A stretch of 64,000 nucleotides of DNA from Dipteronia dyeriana (Eukaryota; Streptophyta; Magnoliopsida; Sapindales; Sapindaceae). Under the pieces are notes generated by a model. It worked only from the letters and a program-made list of their open reading frames with translations, had not been told where the DNA came from and ran no database searches. The stretch covers positions 82,143,819-82,207,818 of the forward strand of contig CM065295.1 in assembly GCA_032871835.1 (NCBI GenBank). Direction: 5' to 3'. The position numbers were made by a program, and so were the translations under genes. This document shows positions 22,458 to 34,398 of the stretch, one piece after another (the stretch's first letter is position 1; every line of letters begins with the position of its first letter).

Positions 22458-23339
22458 TAAGTGCACAGCACATCTGTATGAATCCATATATAGGTTGTTT
22501 AAAATATATGGATGCTTTACATGTGGTTCAATACCAATGTGTGTAATACTGCCCCGATATTTCCAATTATTTCAGGTATTAATTGTATAGTGGATGTTTG
22601 TGGATTTAATTGTTTAGTGGATGTTAACAACAAGGTGTGGGTTGTGGGTCGGGGTTTTTCATCTGTTCTATTCTACAACAGTCAATAAATTGGTTATGGG
22701 TATATCATGCAGTTGGAGAGGATAGACGAATGGATATCTGAACGAAGTCCGGAATCCTCGATACCAATAAATAAATAAATAAATAATTATATAGTGGATG
22801 TTTGTTGGTTCCTTAAATTATGTTAGTGCTGTTGTTGAACTGTTTTCTTTGTTATTTGGTGTTGCTCTTTTAATGGGTAATCCATGTATTTATATATCTC
22901 GTGGAAATGGTGAAATATATCACTTTTTTTTGTTACAATGATGTCACTGTTTTAAGTCTCCGTTTTAATGATTTAAGTTTAAAAAACACCTATTATAGTA
23001 AACTACCCAAATTACCCTTAAATAATCTATTTTTTATTCTCATTGTGCTTTCATCTACACTTTGAAAACAATAACTCCTCTCTCCCTCTAAAAAACTTGT
23101 CTGTCTCCAAATTCCGCATAAGAAGATAACATATATTTGTGATCTTCGTTTATATATTTTCATATATTTCTGTGTGGTTTAACAATGTATCCATTCGTTA
23201 TGATTTGTTGTCCAGTTTTTGTATGAACATGTATGAACATTTTATTTTTCAAATGATCAAATATTTTAATTTTAAAAATAAGGTTTAATTAAATCGAGCA
23301 TATTTGTAGCTAAATCGAGTATTTTTTTTTTAATATGAT
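22458..23339. other. Lipase 3' flank and spacer
   Basis: Presumed 3' UTR, then AT-rich DNA. A short (AAAT)n run lies near 22766-22786. No other gene is seen. Confidence 0.4.
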
Positions 23340-23720
23340 CGAGCTTATCGAGCAGTCAAAGGATCGAGATTTTTTTCAAATGATCGAGAATTTTTTAAAG
23401 GACCGAGATTTTTTTTCAAAGGATCGAGAATTTTTTTCAAATGATCGATAATTTTTTTCAAAGGATAGAGATTTTTTTTCAAAGGATAGCGAATTTTTTT
23501 CAAAGGATCGAATTTTTTTTTCAAATGATCGAGAATTTTTTTGAAAGGATCGATAATATTTTTCAAATTATCGAGATTATTTTTAGAAAATTAGGTTTAG
23601 TTAAATCGAGCATATTTGTAGTGAAATCAAGTATATATTAGAAAGAATGAAGGCTTTTTTTAAAAAAGAATCGAGTATATTTTTCAAATGATCGATAATA
23701 TTTTTTTAAAAATTTGGTTT
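23340..23720. repeat. Imperfect minisatellite, ~20-22 bp unit with T-runs
   Basis: About 12 or more copies of a unit like ATCGAGA(T)7-8CAAAGG, with variants ATAGAG, ATCGATA and AAATG. Open frames on both strands (for example FFQRIEIFFQRI) are by-products of the repeat and not genes. Confidence 0.85.
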
Positions 23721-23974
23721 AGTTAAGTCGAGTGAGCTTTTTAGTAAAGGTTTCGAGCCTTTTAAGCACTGATCAGTTGACATTCTTACCACTTCCCTAA
23801 GTCAACGTTTTTGTTTTGTGAAGAATAAGGAAAGCCTTAATAGCTTGGATTCTGATTTCTTACTTGATCACTAAGAATACAGAATCGGTGTTGATTATAA
23901 ATAAATCTCATTTGGAGAATATTATCTAATTAAATTATTTCCTTATTAAATAAAAAACGGATAATTTCGAATTA

Positions 23975-24889
23975 ATCCCTGTCATATGTGAATTTTAACG
24001 AATGAACACGTCATCAAACAAAAAGGATAAATTGCCAGGTGGACATCCAAATAGGCATTCAGAAAATATCCTACAAGATATTGCTGAGGAAGAGAAAACA
24101 CGAGTAAGCAGATGTTGAATGAAACCTACTCGGGATCAGTTAACTACACTCGGGGACTGGTTAAATGACAACGACACTCGGGCTCAAACGATGTTACTCG
24201 GGCCCCGCTGGTATTATCCTTGCTCGGGATAAATATGAAGAAAACTGAATAAGAAGCTTAGTGCTTAGTGCTTAGTGCTTAGTTCACACGGATTAGGTCA
24301 TTAAATACACGAAAATATCCATATCATGAAGGAATCCCAAAGAGAACAGAATACTGAGATGGAAGGGTTCCTCAATCAGGCAACAACTTTATTTCTTTAA
24401 AAAGACTACGTTCTTATATAAGGAAACAAGTCCAAATTGGGCTGCACTACTGTAATTTCATTCGACTTCAATACAAGACTCCGAAACAGGAAAGAAGACA
24501 ATCAACTCCAAACAAGAAATCAAATCACAATTAAATGCATAGATTTTTTATTACTTGTACAAAGCAGATTAGGGTTCTATAAACATATAAATATACCCAT
24601 AATCTCGTCAAAAAGAGATAGAGACAATAGAGCGTACACATAAATAATATCAAAATTTAGAGAGAAAAAAGAGAGATCGAGAGCTTGTAATATTTAAGAA
24701 TTCATAGTGGATTTTGGCTAGGTTGATCATTCAACCACCCGTGGACGTTTCTCCGGTCATTGGAGTTTTACCACGTAAAAAACTCGTGTCTTGTTTACTT
24801 TCTCCTTCTCTCTCTCTTTGAAATCTCAGCCGAAATCCAATCCTTGTTGGTTTTTCTGATACAATCTAAAAATCAACGTCAACAATCCC
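23975..24889 (+). mobile_element. Solo LTR (Gypsy, Tat-B-related) with TSD ATCCC
   Basis: The LTR is 23980-24884 (905 bp), beginning TGTCATATGTG and ending AACGTCAACA. ATCCC flanks it at 23975-23979 and 24885-24889. A TATA box (TATAAATA) is at 24586-24593. The last 150 bp (GTGGACGTTT, TTTTACCACGTAAAA, AAAAATCAACGTCAACA) match the Tat-B LTR end pattern (ACCGTCAACA), so it belongs to a related family. A solo LTR forms by recombination between the two LTRs of a full element. Confidence 0.88.
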
Positions 24890-24890
24890 T

Positions 24891-25005
24891 AAACCCTAGT
24901 GTTTCGGTTTGGCTATATAAAAGCTCTATCATTCTATTCATAAACATCGGAAAATACACAGTGCTTTGCAGCAGTTCCTTTCTCTTTTCTCGTTTCTCTT
25001 CTCTG
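24891..25005 (+). promoter_or_regulatory. Promoter-like block: telo-box, TATA box, pyrimidine-rich leader with splice donor
   Basis: AAACCCTAG (24891-24899) is a telo-box, often found in promoters of plant translation and growth genes. TATATAAAA lies at 24914-24922. A CT-rich leader follows and ends in a good donor, CTCTG|GTAAGT at 25005/25006. The solo LTR inserted directly upstream. No coding sequence could be assigned with confidence downstream. Confidence 0.4.
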
Positions 25006-25657
25006 GTAAGTTCGGACTTTGTTTTGAGTTCGCTGAGAGTAATCGTGCTTGCACTTTTACTGTTTAAATCGTTGTATCCTGGGAGACAATCGTCTTACAC
25101 ATACAGTGTTACCTCACGAAATTATCTTAAGGATACCGTGTGCAACCCGGGCCTCGATTTTACTACTTTGTTTTCGGATTGTTACTTTCTACAGGTCGAA
25201 CCGGATTGTCTTGTGTTTTTACAAACAAAAATCAACATTCTTGATCGGAAAAATACACATCATGATTCATGCACATGGTGACAATGCTTTACAACTACAA
25301 ATAGTTTTAGGTGAGTTTCTGTTTCATTACCTGACTTGACTTGTATATTATATTTGGAGAATACTTTGATTGGCATCATATGTAGATTATGGAACATATA
25401 TCCTTGGCTTCCTTCCAACTTGTGTTTTTTATTTTTCTTCTGTATGATATTCAACTTAAGAAACATAAAAGATATTTCTCTGATTTATAACTTTGTGTTC
25501 TTGGATTATACGAGATTTCTGATTTCAACTCTTGGGTTTCTTTAAAGCCTTACAATTTCTTCCGGTGCTTGGACAGCTTTTGACGTGATGGGTGATACTA
25601 TATGTATGACTCAACATAATCAATGAAACTCGATAGCCAAGCTCAGTCCAGATAATA
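25006..25657 (+). other. Possible intron/exon remnant downstream of the promoter-like block
   Basis: An acceptor-like TTTCTACAG precedes 25198, and a donor-like TTTTAG|GTGAGT follows at about 25311. Between them a short frame starts MIHAHGDNALQLQIVL. It matches no family I know. The Copia element begins at about 25658. It could be the 5' end of a host gene with the Copia in an intron, or part of an older element. Confidence 0.2.
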
Positions 25658-26173
25658 GGAGTTGTATGTAATTAAATATGTATATTCGTATTAAATACAT
25701 AAGTATGAAAACATACCAGAATTTTCCGAATCCATTGAATACTGTAAGAAACCCAATCTGAAAATAAAATAAAGAAAATAATTAAAACAATATAGAGTTT
25801 TCTACTCTCTACTCACCTTTATCAGATTGTCTAATGGAAAGATAATTCTGTAATCCATTATATGAGTGAGAGTAAGGACATTCTATATACAGTATAACTT
25901 CCTAGAATCCTAACCCACCCATAAAGGATTCTCAACCCTAATAGGATGGCTAGTCCTAAAATGAATACTAGGCTCACACATATACAATAGCTCATATCAT
26001 ATCATACATTTATTTAATGTAGTTAAGGTGCACCGAACCCAACAAATATTGATCACAATCAAACGGGTTTTTCCGGTCAACTCTCACTTATTTAAATATT
26101 TCAATCAATTCGGTTTTTCATAAACATAAAATATAATGGCATATGTTGCTCACAATTTTATAAGAACCTTATA
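25658..26173 (-). repeat. Copia 3' LTR
   Basis: Matches 41991-42519 throughout (GTTGTATGTAATTAAA, ATTGTCTAATGGAAAG, CTTCCTAGAATCCTAAC). The right end is altered from CCTTACA to CCTTATA. Confidence 0.8.
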
Positions 26174-26956
26174 TTCTCCCACTTGAGTTACATAGACATT
26201 ATTATTTTAGATTTAAAAATTCATTTTAAAAAATGACTCTTCGAATTGACAAACAATTATATGTGGCCACAAGGAATGTTTAAGAGAGTAACATCTTCCT
26301 TCCCCTTAGTTCAATAGAACCTCAAGTATCAAACTACATAGATCATTACATCTTTAATCAATATAAGACCATATATAATCAAAATACCATCAGCTCTACC
26401 TACCCGGGTAAAATGGTATGTATGTGTGGTATGGAAATTACATGTAAATGTGATCCTCATGCCTATTTCCATATAGGTCCAACTTCGTATAATATGAAGC
26501 AGCTTAAGACGTACAAACTTAATGTCCTAAGCATTTTACACTCATTGGCCAAACACTTTGACCATAAGTTCAACCTCCTTAATACGCGCAAATCCTTTTG
26601 TCTTAAGTAATATTCACTCATCGGTGGAAACTTTATACCTTATGAGTGAAGTGTCCCCTCAAAGCCAAAAGCTTTGAGATATCTTGCCACAATCAAAAAC
26701 ATACATGCGCGCATATCATGGCAAATAACATACATATACAATTACAAATATATTCTCGAGAATAAAATTTTATTTATTTATTTAAACAGAAAATTGAATT
26801 TAATACAAAATAAAAACATAACTCCCACTAACCAAGCATATCATAACTATCTACCAACCCCATACGGGTAACATGCCCTTTAAAAACCTTCAGAGATAGT
26901 CCCTTGGTTAGGGGATCAACTATCATCTCTTATGTGGCAATATGAATAATAAAAGT
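26174..26956. other. Copia 3' untranslated region
   Basis: AT-rich sequence between the purine tract and the RNase H remnant. The end of the Copia pol frame probably extends to about 26890. No separate gene. Confidence 0.5.
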
Positions 26957-28354
26957 TTACAACTCTTGAACTTTCTCTCTAACCACAAGATACTTTATCT
27001 CCATATGTTTAGACCCTGAAGATCTTTTATTGTTCTTAGAGAAAGAAACTGATGCAGAATTGTCACAATAGATTGTCAATGGCTTAGAAATGGAATCGAC
27101 AATCTGTAACCCTGAAATAAAATTACGTAACCAAATTGTCTGGATTGTCGTTTCATAATATGCCACAAACTCAGTTTGCATAGTAGATGAAGCTGTAAGT
27201 GTCTGCTTGACACTCTTCCACGATATGACTCTACTAGCTAACATAAACATAAAACTTGAAGTGGATTTTAGATCATCTGTACAATCAGCAAAATCCACAT
27301 CTGTGTATAGCCAACAACTTCCAATAGATCCGAACGCCTATAAGTGAGCATGAAATCCCTTGTCCGTTGTAGATAACGAATAACTTTCTTTGCTGCTGTC
27401 CAATGATGCATGCTAGAATTACTTTGAAATCTGCCAAGTACGCTAATTGCAAAAACAATATCAGGACGTGTACAAGCCCTTGCATACATCAAGCTGCCAA
27501 CCGCAGGTGAATATGGGACATCTTTCATTTGAGAACGTTCTAGCTCATTCTGGAGACACTGTAGCTTCATAAGTTTATCTCCTTTCACGATAAGTACCTC
27601 ACCCGGGGAACAAATACTCATGTTAAACCTCTCTAATAACCTTTCAATGTAAGCCTTTTGAGATAATCCAAGCAAACCACATGACCTATCACGTTGTATC
27701 TCAATACCAAGGACATAAGAGGTTTTCCCAAGATCCTTCATTTCAAAGCTACGAGATAGAAAATTCTTGGTGTCATGTAGCAACCCCAAATTATTGTTGG
27801 TGAGCAAAATATCATCAACATAAAGTATAAGAAAAATAAAATTGCTCCCACTAACCTTGAGGTATATGCAATGATCCATCGAATTTTCAACAAAACTATA
27901 TGATGTAACAACTTCATCAAATTTCAAACACCATTGCCTTGGAGCTTGTTTCAGACCATAAATGAATTTTCTGAGCTTGCAAACTATATGTTCATTTCCA
28001 ACCGCCTGAAAACCCTCAGGTTGCATCATGTATACATCCTCTACCCATTTAGAAAAGCAGTATTCACATTCATTTGATACAGCTCTAAATCAAAATGAGC
28101 AAATAAGGCCATAATAATCCTAAAGGCATCTTTTGAAGAGACAGACGAAAAAGTCTCGATATAATCAATACCTCCCTTTTGATTGAACCCTTCGCTACAA
28201 ATCTAGGTTTATGTCTCCCAACATTGCCTTTAGAGTCTCGTTTAGTCTTAAAAACCCATTTGCAGCCAATGAGCTTGCAACCATCAGGCAGTTCAACCAA
28301 ATCCCAAACATGATTTGTATTCATGGATCTCAGTTCATCGATCATAACATCCAT
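26957..28354 (-). pseudogene. Copia reverse transcriptase and RNase H (broken)
   Basis: 28354-28085 holds the RT start (ELRSMNTNHVWDLVELPDG, CKWVFKTKRDSKGNV). 28029-27268 holds LRKFIYGLKQAPRQWCLKF, the catalytic LYVDDILL, and SLMYARACTRPDIVFAISVL. 27298-26957 holds RNase H (WKSVKQTLTASSTMQTEFVA, then IYCDNSASVSFSKN). The CDNSA and TEF positions keep acidic catalytic residues. Frameshifts at about 28080 and 27285 and stops break the polyprotein. Confidence 0.9.
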
Positions 28355-28722
28355 CCATTTTTATGATTGAGAGCTCTGAACAGCTTGATCATAATTCCTA
28401 GGATCGTCATCCACTCCTAAGTCAAAATCATGCTCCTGTAAATAAATAATATAATCATCATGAATGGCAGATCTTCGGACTCTCTGAGATCTCCTTAAAG
28501 AAACATCAACAACTGGTTGTGGCTTATCAACGACTAGCTGGGTTCATCAATAGTTGGCTCTGGCTCATAAATAACCGATTGCGGTTCAACAACAACTGGT
28601 AAGGGCTCATCTTCTTGTTCAGATAGAGACTCATCATGATGCTTCAAGAGATGTGGTATGACAATATCTAATGAATTAGAAGTTGTCGGATTACCCGATT
28701 TGTCTTTCTCAAACTTGAAATC

Positions 28723-29811
28723 CTAAGTTTGCGTATTCTTTTCAACTTCATTACCTTCCTCCAAGAATACAATACATTTAGATTCAACTATCCTCATAGA
28801 GTATGTAGGACAGTAAAATCTGTATCCTTTTGATTTATCTGCATATCCCACAAAAAATGGACTAACTGTCTTAAAATCCAGCCTTTTCAAATTATGATTA
28901 TAAGGCATCACTTCCACAGGACATCCTCATACTCTCATGTGATTTAATTTTGGCTTCGAACCAACCCACATTTTAAACAGAGTCTTAGGCAAGATTTTCT
29001 AGGAACTCTATTAAGAATATAAGTTGCCATCTTTAATGATCACCCCATAAAAATTTAAGCATGGAACTCGTACTGATCATACTTCATACCATGTCCATTA
29101 ATGTACGATTCCGCCTCTCAGAAACTCCATTCTGTTCAGGTTCACCGGGCATAGTGTATTGAGCACCAATCTCACATTCTTGCAAAAACCTTGCAAACGG
29201 ACCAGGATTCTGACCAGCTTCACCATACCTACCATAGTATTCACCCCCACGATCAGATCTAACACATTTGATCTTTCTTTCTAATTTCAATCCAACCTCA
29301 GCCTTATATATTTTGAAAATATCTATGGCTTCGGATTTCTCATGAATGAGATAGATGTAACCATAACACGAGAAATCATCAATGAAAGAAATGAAATATT
29401 TATATCCACCAAGTGTGGCGGGTGAAAATGGCCCACATATATCGGTATGGATAATTTCCAACATATTTTGACTTCTGATAGCCCCTTTCTTTTTAGCTCT
29501 TATCATTTTACCCTTCAAACAATTAACACAAGACTCAAAATCTGAAAATTCAAGTGAATCAGAAATACCATTTCTGATTAATCTTTCAATTAATCTTTAG
29601 GTATATGGCCTAAACGTCTATGTCATAGCATGGACGAACAATTTTCTCTCTGGCGTTTAGATCCAATTGTAGAATTTATCACGGCAGCGGAACGAGAACA
29701 TTCACAAACAAAATCAGAGTGTAAATTTAATTTATACAAACCATCACATAAACAGCCATAACCAATGATAAAGAACAAAACCTTTATTAATGAATTCAAA
29801 ACGATAGCCAC
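28723..29811 (-). pseudogene. Copia integrase and SH3-like domain (broken)
   Basis: 29518-29084 shows the integrase core: HTDICGPF (first Asp), VRSDRGGEYYG (second Asp), PGEPEQNGVSERRNRT (Glu). The downstream piece 28917-28723 (RLDFKTVSPFFVGYADKSKG) is the SH3-like domain typical of Copia integrases. 28355-28720 is the decayed integrase-RT linker. The zinc-binding N-terminal part lies at about 29520-29740 with stops. Confidence 0.88.
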
Positions 29812-30139
29812 TAATATCCAACTTAGAAATGTAAATTAAATTACTTATGCGAGAAGGAACAAAAGCAACATCAACTAAATCTAAAAACTTTCCTAAAGGT
29901 AAAGGTAATCTAACAACTCTTATAAACTCAACTAAAGTCTTCTCTTCATTTCTCATGAAAACGACAGCTTCTTTATCCCTTGGTTTTCTTTTGCTTCTGA
30001 AGCCCTGTAAAGAATTCGTAACGTGAATAGTGGCTCTAGAATCAACCCACCAAGAATTCAAAGGGACATCATCCAAATTAGATTCAAAACATACGAGAGC
30101 TAAAAGGGTACCTTTTATGTGTTTCTTAACTTGAAGCAA
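29744..30139 (-). pseudogene. Copia protease region
   Basis: The frame includes NSWWVDSRATIHVTNSLQGF. The active-site DSG has become DSR by one substitution, which would abolish a normal aspartic protease. It lies between the zinc knuckle of gag and integrase, as in other Copia elements. Confidence 0.85.
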
Positions 30140-30806
30140 TCCTTTTTCATATGTCCTTTCTTGCTACACCAGAAACACTTGTTTTTCATGTCATCATCCT
30201 TAGCCTTAATGAACCTATTAGACTTGTCAGCTTTCTTTCCATGATGTTTAAACTTCTTAACCCCATTGAACTTCTTCTTACCCTTGTTGTTGTGAGTAAC
30301 CATATGAGCACTTTGTTCTTACTCTTACGAATAGTCTCTTCTTCTTGGACCACAATAGCAGTCATTTGGTCTAAAGTCCATTCAGCCTCTTGAGCATTAT
30401 AAGAGGTTTTCAGAACCTCAAACTCACTTGGAAGAGACTTAAGGACTTTCCATACAAGGTGAGAATCAGAGATCTCAGTACCCAGATCTCTTAATTTCAT
30501 GGCCATGTTAGTCATCTTCATAATATGCTCATGAACATCACCAGTACCATTATAAACCGTTGTCGCCAGTTGGCTCAGATACTTTCCCTTCTCAGTCTTG
30601 ATTTGCTTCTTGAACTTTCCACTCACAGCTTTAAGAAAAGCCTTTGCAACCTTACATTTTGGAATACTCTTCTTAATAGTTTTGGCAATGGACAAACGCA
30701 TGATCATTAGATATTTCTGATTAGACTCTTTCCACTTCTTTCGATAAGACCTCTGTTTAGCAGTACTCTCATTAGTGAGTTTAGAAGGTTTCTTCTCACA
30801 TAACAA
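30115..30806 (-). pseudogene. Copia gag with zinc knuckle (broken)
   Basis: 30806-30320 encodes a UBN2-type gag (LSQLATTVYNGTGDVHEHIM, LPSEFEVLKTSY, EAEWTLDQMTAIVVQEE). After a frameshift at about 30300 the zinc knuckle CFWCSKKGHMKKDC (C-x2-C-x4-H-x4-C) appears at about 30185-30145. The start region before 30806 is decayed. Confidence 0.88.
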
Positions 30807-31020
30807 AATGTCTATACCTCAAAGAGCTAGAACAACAGTGAGAGTCTCTTTTCAATCCTCGAAATTAGTCTCATCCAAAGGTTTGATAGCAGACAATTGC
30901 AAAGCAAAATTGTTGACATTGAAAACTGAATATCAAAACAAAGGATTTCATGCTCATAAGATAACAGTCAAAACATTTATAGAAACATAATTTAGCATGT
31001 GATTGGGCAAATATCACTAC

Positions 31021-31236
31021 ATTCTATAAATGAATTCCTCAAGATGACAAACCATCTATGGAGAAGAACATCGCCTATCACATGTGATAACCCTTCTACG
31101 GAGATGATTTAAACATGCATATAGTTTCCATTATTGCAGTTCTATAGATGAATACCTCAAGATGATGAACCTCCTACGGAGAAGAACATCACCTATCACA
31201 TGTGATAACCCTTTTACGGAGATGAATAACACAAGC
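31021..31236. repeat. 118-bp tandem duplication in Copia leader
   Basis: TCTATA(A/G)ATGAATTCCTCAAGATGA-type units begin at about 31021 and 31139. Both contain CACATGTGATAACCC and ACGGAGATGA. Confidence 0.75.
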
Positions 31237-31306
31237 ATTTTCATATTTGCAGTTCAAATTTTATAATTGATTTCAAGTTTACAAATTCAACATATGTCAA
31301 TATATT

Positions 31307-32005
31307 TGTTATCGGTAAAATCTGAAGAAAGGCGATTCAGCATAACTATATAAAAAATAAGGGAGTTAAAGATACCACGTCATCAAGAGATCAACATCCC
31401 TGAACCCACTTACAATAACAAAAGAAGATCTCATAATATCCGATCGGGATCATCAGGATGGTCGGGCCAAAGCCCCAGGTCGGGATTGAGTTAATGGTCG
31501 GTGAGAACAAGGCTTGGTTGGGTTTTATTAAATGATTTTCGGATTGACACATGGATATGCACGCAGAATGAGTCTTATTCCAATAAGGTATCTCGAAACA
31601 CACTTTGATAAGGAAGCGAATTTTCTTATCGATGCTAGAGTCCAAATTAGGCAAGAAACCCAATACGCGAAGAACATAAGATAAGAAAGAATGATAAAAC
31701 GATTCAAACACGTCAATTCCACTTACCTGTATAGAAAAAACTAGGGCTCTATGCATGTATAAATAGACCCTAATAGCACCCACAAATAGGGAAGAAAAAA
31801 GAGAGATTGAGTGTGTAATCATCATACTATAGTGAAATTATTTTCTTTGCCGGTTTTCGGCAACCGTGTATGTTTCCCCACCTTGAGGTTTTACCACGTA
31901 AAATCTTTGTGTTCTTTTTATTCTTCAAATATTCATAAATAGCAATTGTGTGATCTTATATATACTCTGTTCAACATGTGATCGATCCAAAAATCACCGT
32001 CAACA
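31307..32005 (+). repeat. Tat-B 5' LTR
   Basis: 699 bp. TATA box TATAAATA at 31758-31765, followed by a CCCTAATAG stretch and a GAGAGATTGAGTGTG leader. Pairs with 41203-41902 with few differences. Confidence 0.93.
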
Positions 32006-32007
32006 AC

Positions 32008-32025
32008 TGGCGCTAGAAAGAGGGA
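32008..32025 (+). other. Tat-B primer-binding site
   Basis: TGGCGCTAGAAAGAGGGA begins two bases after the 5' LTR. I could not assign the tRNA from memory with certainty. Confidence 0.7.
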
Positions 32026-32081
32026 CGACTGAACCTCTGATATTTTGACTAACCAGGGATTCAGTCATATAAGGCAAAATT

Positions 32082-33550
32082 ATGGTTTCCATCAATGACA
32101 TAGATTCGTCCCCACGCAACGTTAGCGGTTCGCAGGAGGCAAACGTCTTGGATGTCAATGCACAAGGAACATATCCACCCCCAAGAACTCTACCATCAAA
32201 CAGACAGGATACCATCACAACCACTGGCTTGACTGTAGAAATATCCCCATATGCGTTTAGGCAAGTTCAAGAATCCCTGCGGAGAGTTATTGATGACGCT
32301 GCCAAATAGAGAATTAGCATAACCTCAAATGCAAATCAAAGTTCATTGTACCAGCTCTCTACGCATGTGGTAGCTCTAGGACCCAATGTGCGTTCTGAGA
32401 TCGTGACAACTACTTCAGATGTACCTTAAAAATCTGAAAGATATGGAGAGGAGAAACGGAGCAGAAGAGAGCGTTCACATAAAAGAAACAACCCACATCA
32501 GGATAGAAGAGCGGAGGAACGTGAGGGGTCAAGCTCATGCGAAGATACAGTGAGGTACGATGATGCGGCACAATACTTTGAGCAAGAAGAAAGACATGAT
32601 AGACGAGGAAAGAAATCTCGACAGGATTTAAGTGAAGACGAACACGCCCTTTGAAGGTGAACGGACCCGTATGGGCTTACAATCTACCAAAGGTTAGATA
32701 TGCATGGCGAACCTAAGGGAGAGTGTGAAGTTCTTCTTAGAAGGATAGAAGCCCTGGAGAAAAAACAAAGTCAAGAAAATCCCTTGCTCGAGAATTTTGG
32801 GAGTCCGTTTGCTGATACCATAAGGCTGGCTCTTTTTTTAACTAAGTTTCGGATGCCACATGTGGAGCAATTCAAAGCCAATACTAATCCACAAGAACAT
32901 ATTAGAAGATACCATAGCGGCATGGCTCAATATAACTATGATGATGCCCTCATGTGTCGTATGTTCCCTCAAACATTGGGAGATCAGGGATCCAGATGGT
33001 TCGGTGGATTAACCTTAGGGTCTGTCAGGAGTTTCGAAGGATTGACACAAGTATTCACCAGACAATTTATAGGAAATATCCAATGGAGAAAATCAGTGTC
33101 AGCCCTTTCTACTTTGAGGTAAAAAATATGAAAAACTAAAAGATTATTTAACCAGGTTTTCACAGGAGGTATCAGAAGTTCAGGATCTTAACGATGACCC
33201 AGTGGTATCCGCATTCATAAACAGCTTGCAACACAGTCACCTAACCTTGAACCTAAGGCAGAGGGGACCGACCTCATATGCAAGTATGATAGATTATGTC
33301 GGGGGATACGCCATGGCAGAAAAAGAACAAATTACCCATGGGGGAGAGTTTATACATGGGGGTCGTCCTTCCAACACTCAAAAAAGCTAAGAAGGTGGTT
33401 CCAGAAACAATGGTAAGAACGATCCGAAGGGCAACAGAGGAAAAGAAAAAGGAAAAGACAGGCGAAAAGATGATGATAGAACAAGAAGGAACCCGAGGCA
33501 CCCGTACACCAACTATACCCAGTGAGCTAAAAAGCAGAAAGAAATCCTAA
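32082..33550 (+). pseudogene. Tat-B gag (broken)
   Basis: The likely start is ATG 32082 (MVSINDIDSSPRNVSGSQEA). After a stop at about 32309 and a charged decayed stretch, 32700-33122 gives the Retrotrans_gag domain (PHVEQFKANTNPQEHIRRYH, DQGSRWFGGLTLGSVRSFEG). It continues after a frameshift to 33390 (VSAFINSLQHSHLTLNLRQR). Gag would form the capsid-like particle. Confidence 0.85.
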
Positions 33551-33979
33551 ATATAATAGAAGAAAAAAAATTATATAAAAAACCCCCGAGGCAAACAAAT
33601 TTCGCCAGAAGAGATACTACAAAATACTGTCGATTCCATCAAGAAAATGTCCATGAAACTCCAAATGTTACCAACTCAGGGATTACATTGAGAAGCTAAT
33701 CCGGGAAGGTCACCTTACTGACGTCATCCTCAGAGGATAAGAGGATCGATAAAAGGATACCCACGCAGGGGATCAGGACATGAGTTATAAAAGCCCAAAG
33801 AAAGACTCGGATAGTAGGGCAATCAACACCATTTTTGATGTTCCCAATACCGGGAGCAGTAACCGAGAAAGGATGTCTGAAGTCAGGGAAGCCATTGACA
33901 GCCAAAGAAGTATGGAGTTGAATCATCTAGGTCCCGATCGAAAAAAGTAAAGCAAGGATGGGGCCAATAACTTTCAATG

Positions 33980-34340
33980 AAGCAGACGCACACGAGTCAA
34001 AGGTCAGACGTTAAACCAAACGACTCGATTGTTTTATGAGCTCGCGTTAGACACATGCAAGAAAGGCGAATTCTGATTGACAATGGTAGTTCAGCAGACA
34101 TTTTGAGCATAGAGGCGTTCGACCAGCTCGGGCTACAGAAGAATGATCTCCAACCACTGAAGGTCCCATTGTAGGGTTTTGGGGGATCCGAAGTCAAGGC
34201 GTTGGGAACTGTTAAACCATCAGTAGAAGATGGAAGCTTTCCTTGTATAAAAACAATACTGCTGGATTTCGTGGTCGTAAATGTTAAGAATTGGCCATAT
34301 AACGCTCTACTAGGCCGACATTTCCTAAACAACATATAAA
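33980..34340 (+). pseudogene. Tat-B protease region
   Basis: Frames contain RRILIDNGSSADILSIEAFD (DNGSS active-site region) and NVKNWPYNALLGRHFLN, the typical end of the Tat-lineage protease. One stop (TAG near 34173) interrupts. 33551-33980 is a decayed gag-protease linker with no firm domain. Confidence 0.8.
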
Positions 34341-34398
34341 CAGTAATTGCAACCTATGAGCTCATGGTGAAATTTTTGACCGAAATTGGTGTAGGAAT

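Noticed and set aside
23441..23641. Repetitive open frame (NFFQRIE type) and its minus-strand counterpart
   Set aside because: Both are translations of the minisatellite; no initiation context or conservation.
23340..23760. Possible CRISPR-like array
   Set aside because: Units are adjacent without unique spacers and vary in length; this is eukaryotic DNA, a plain minisatellite.
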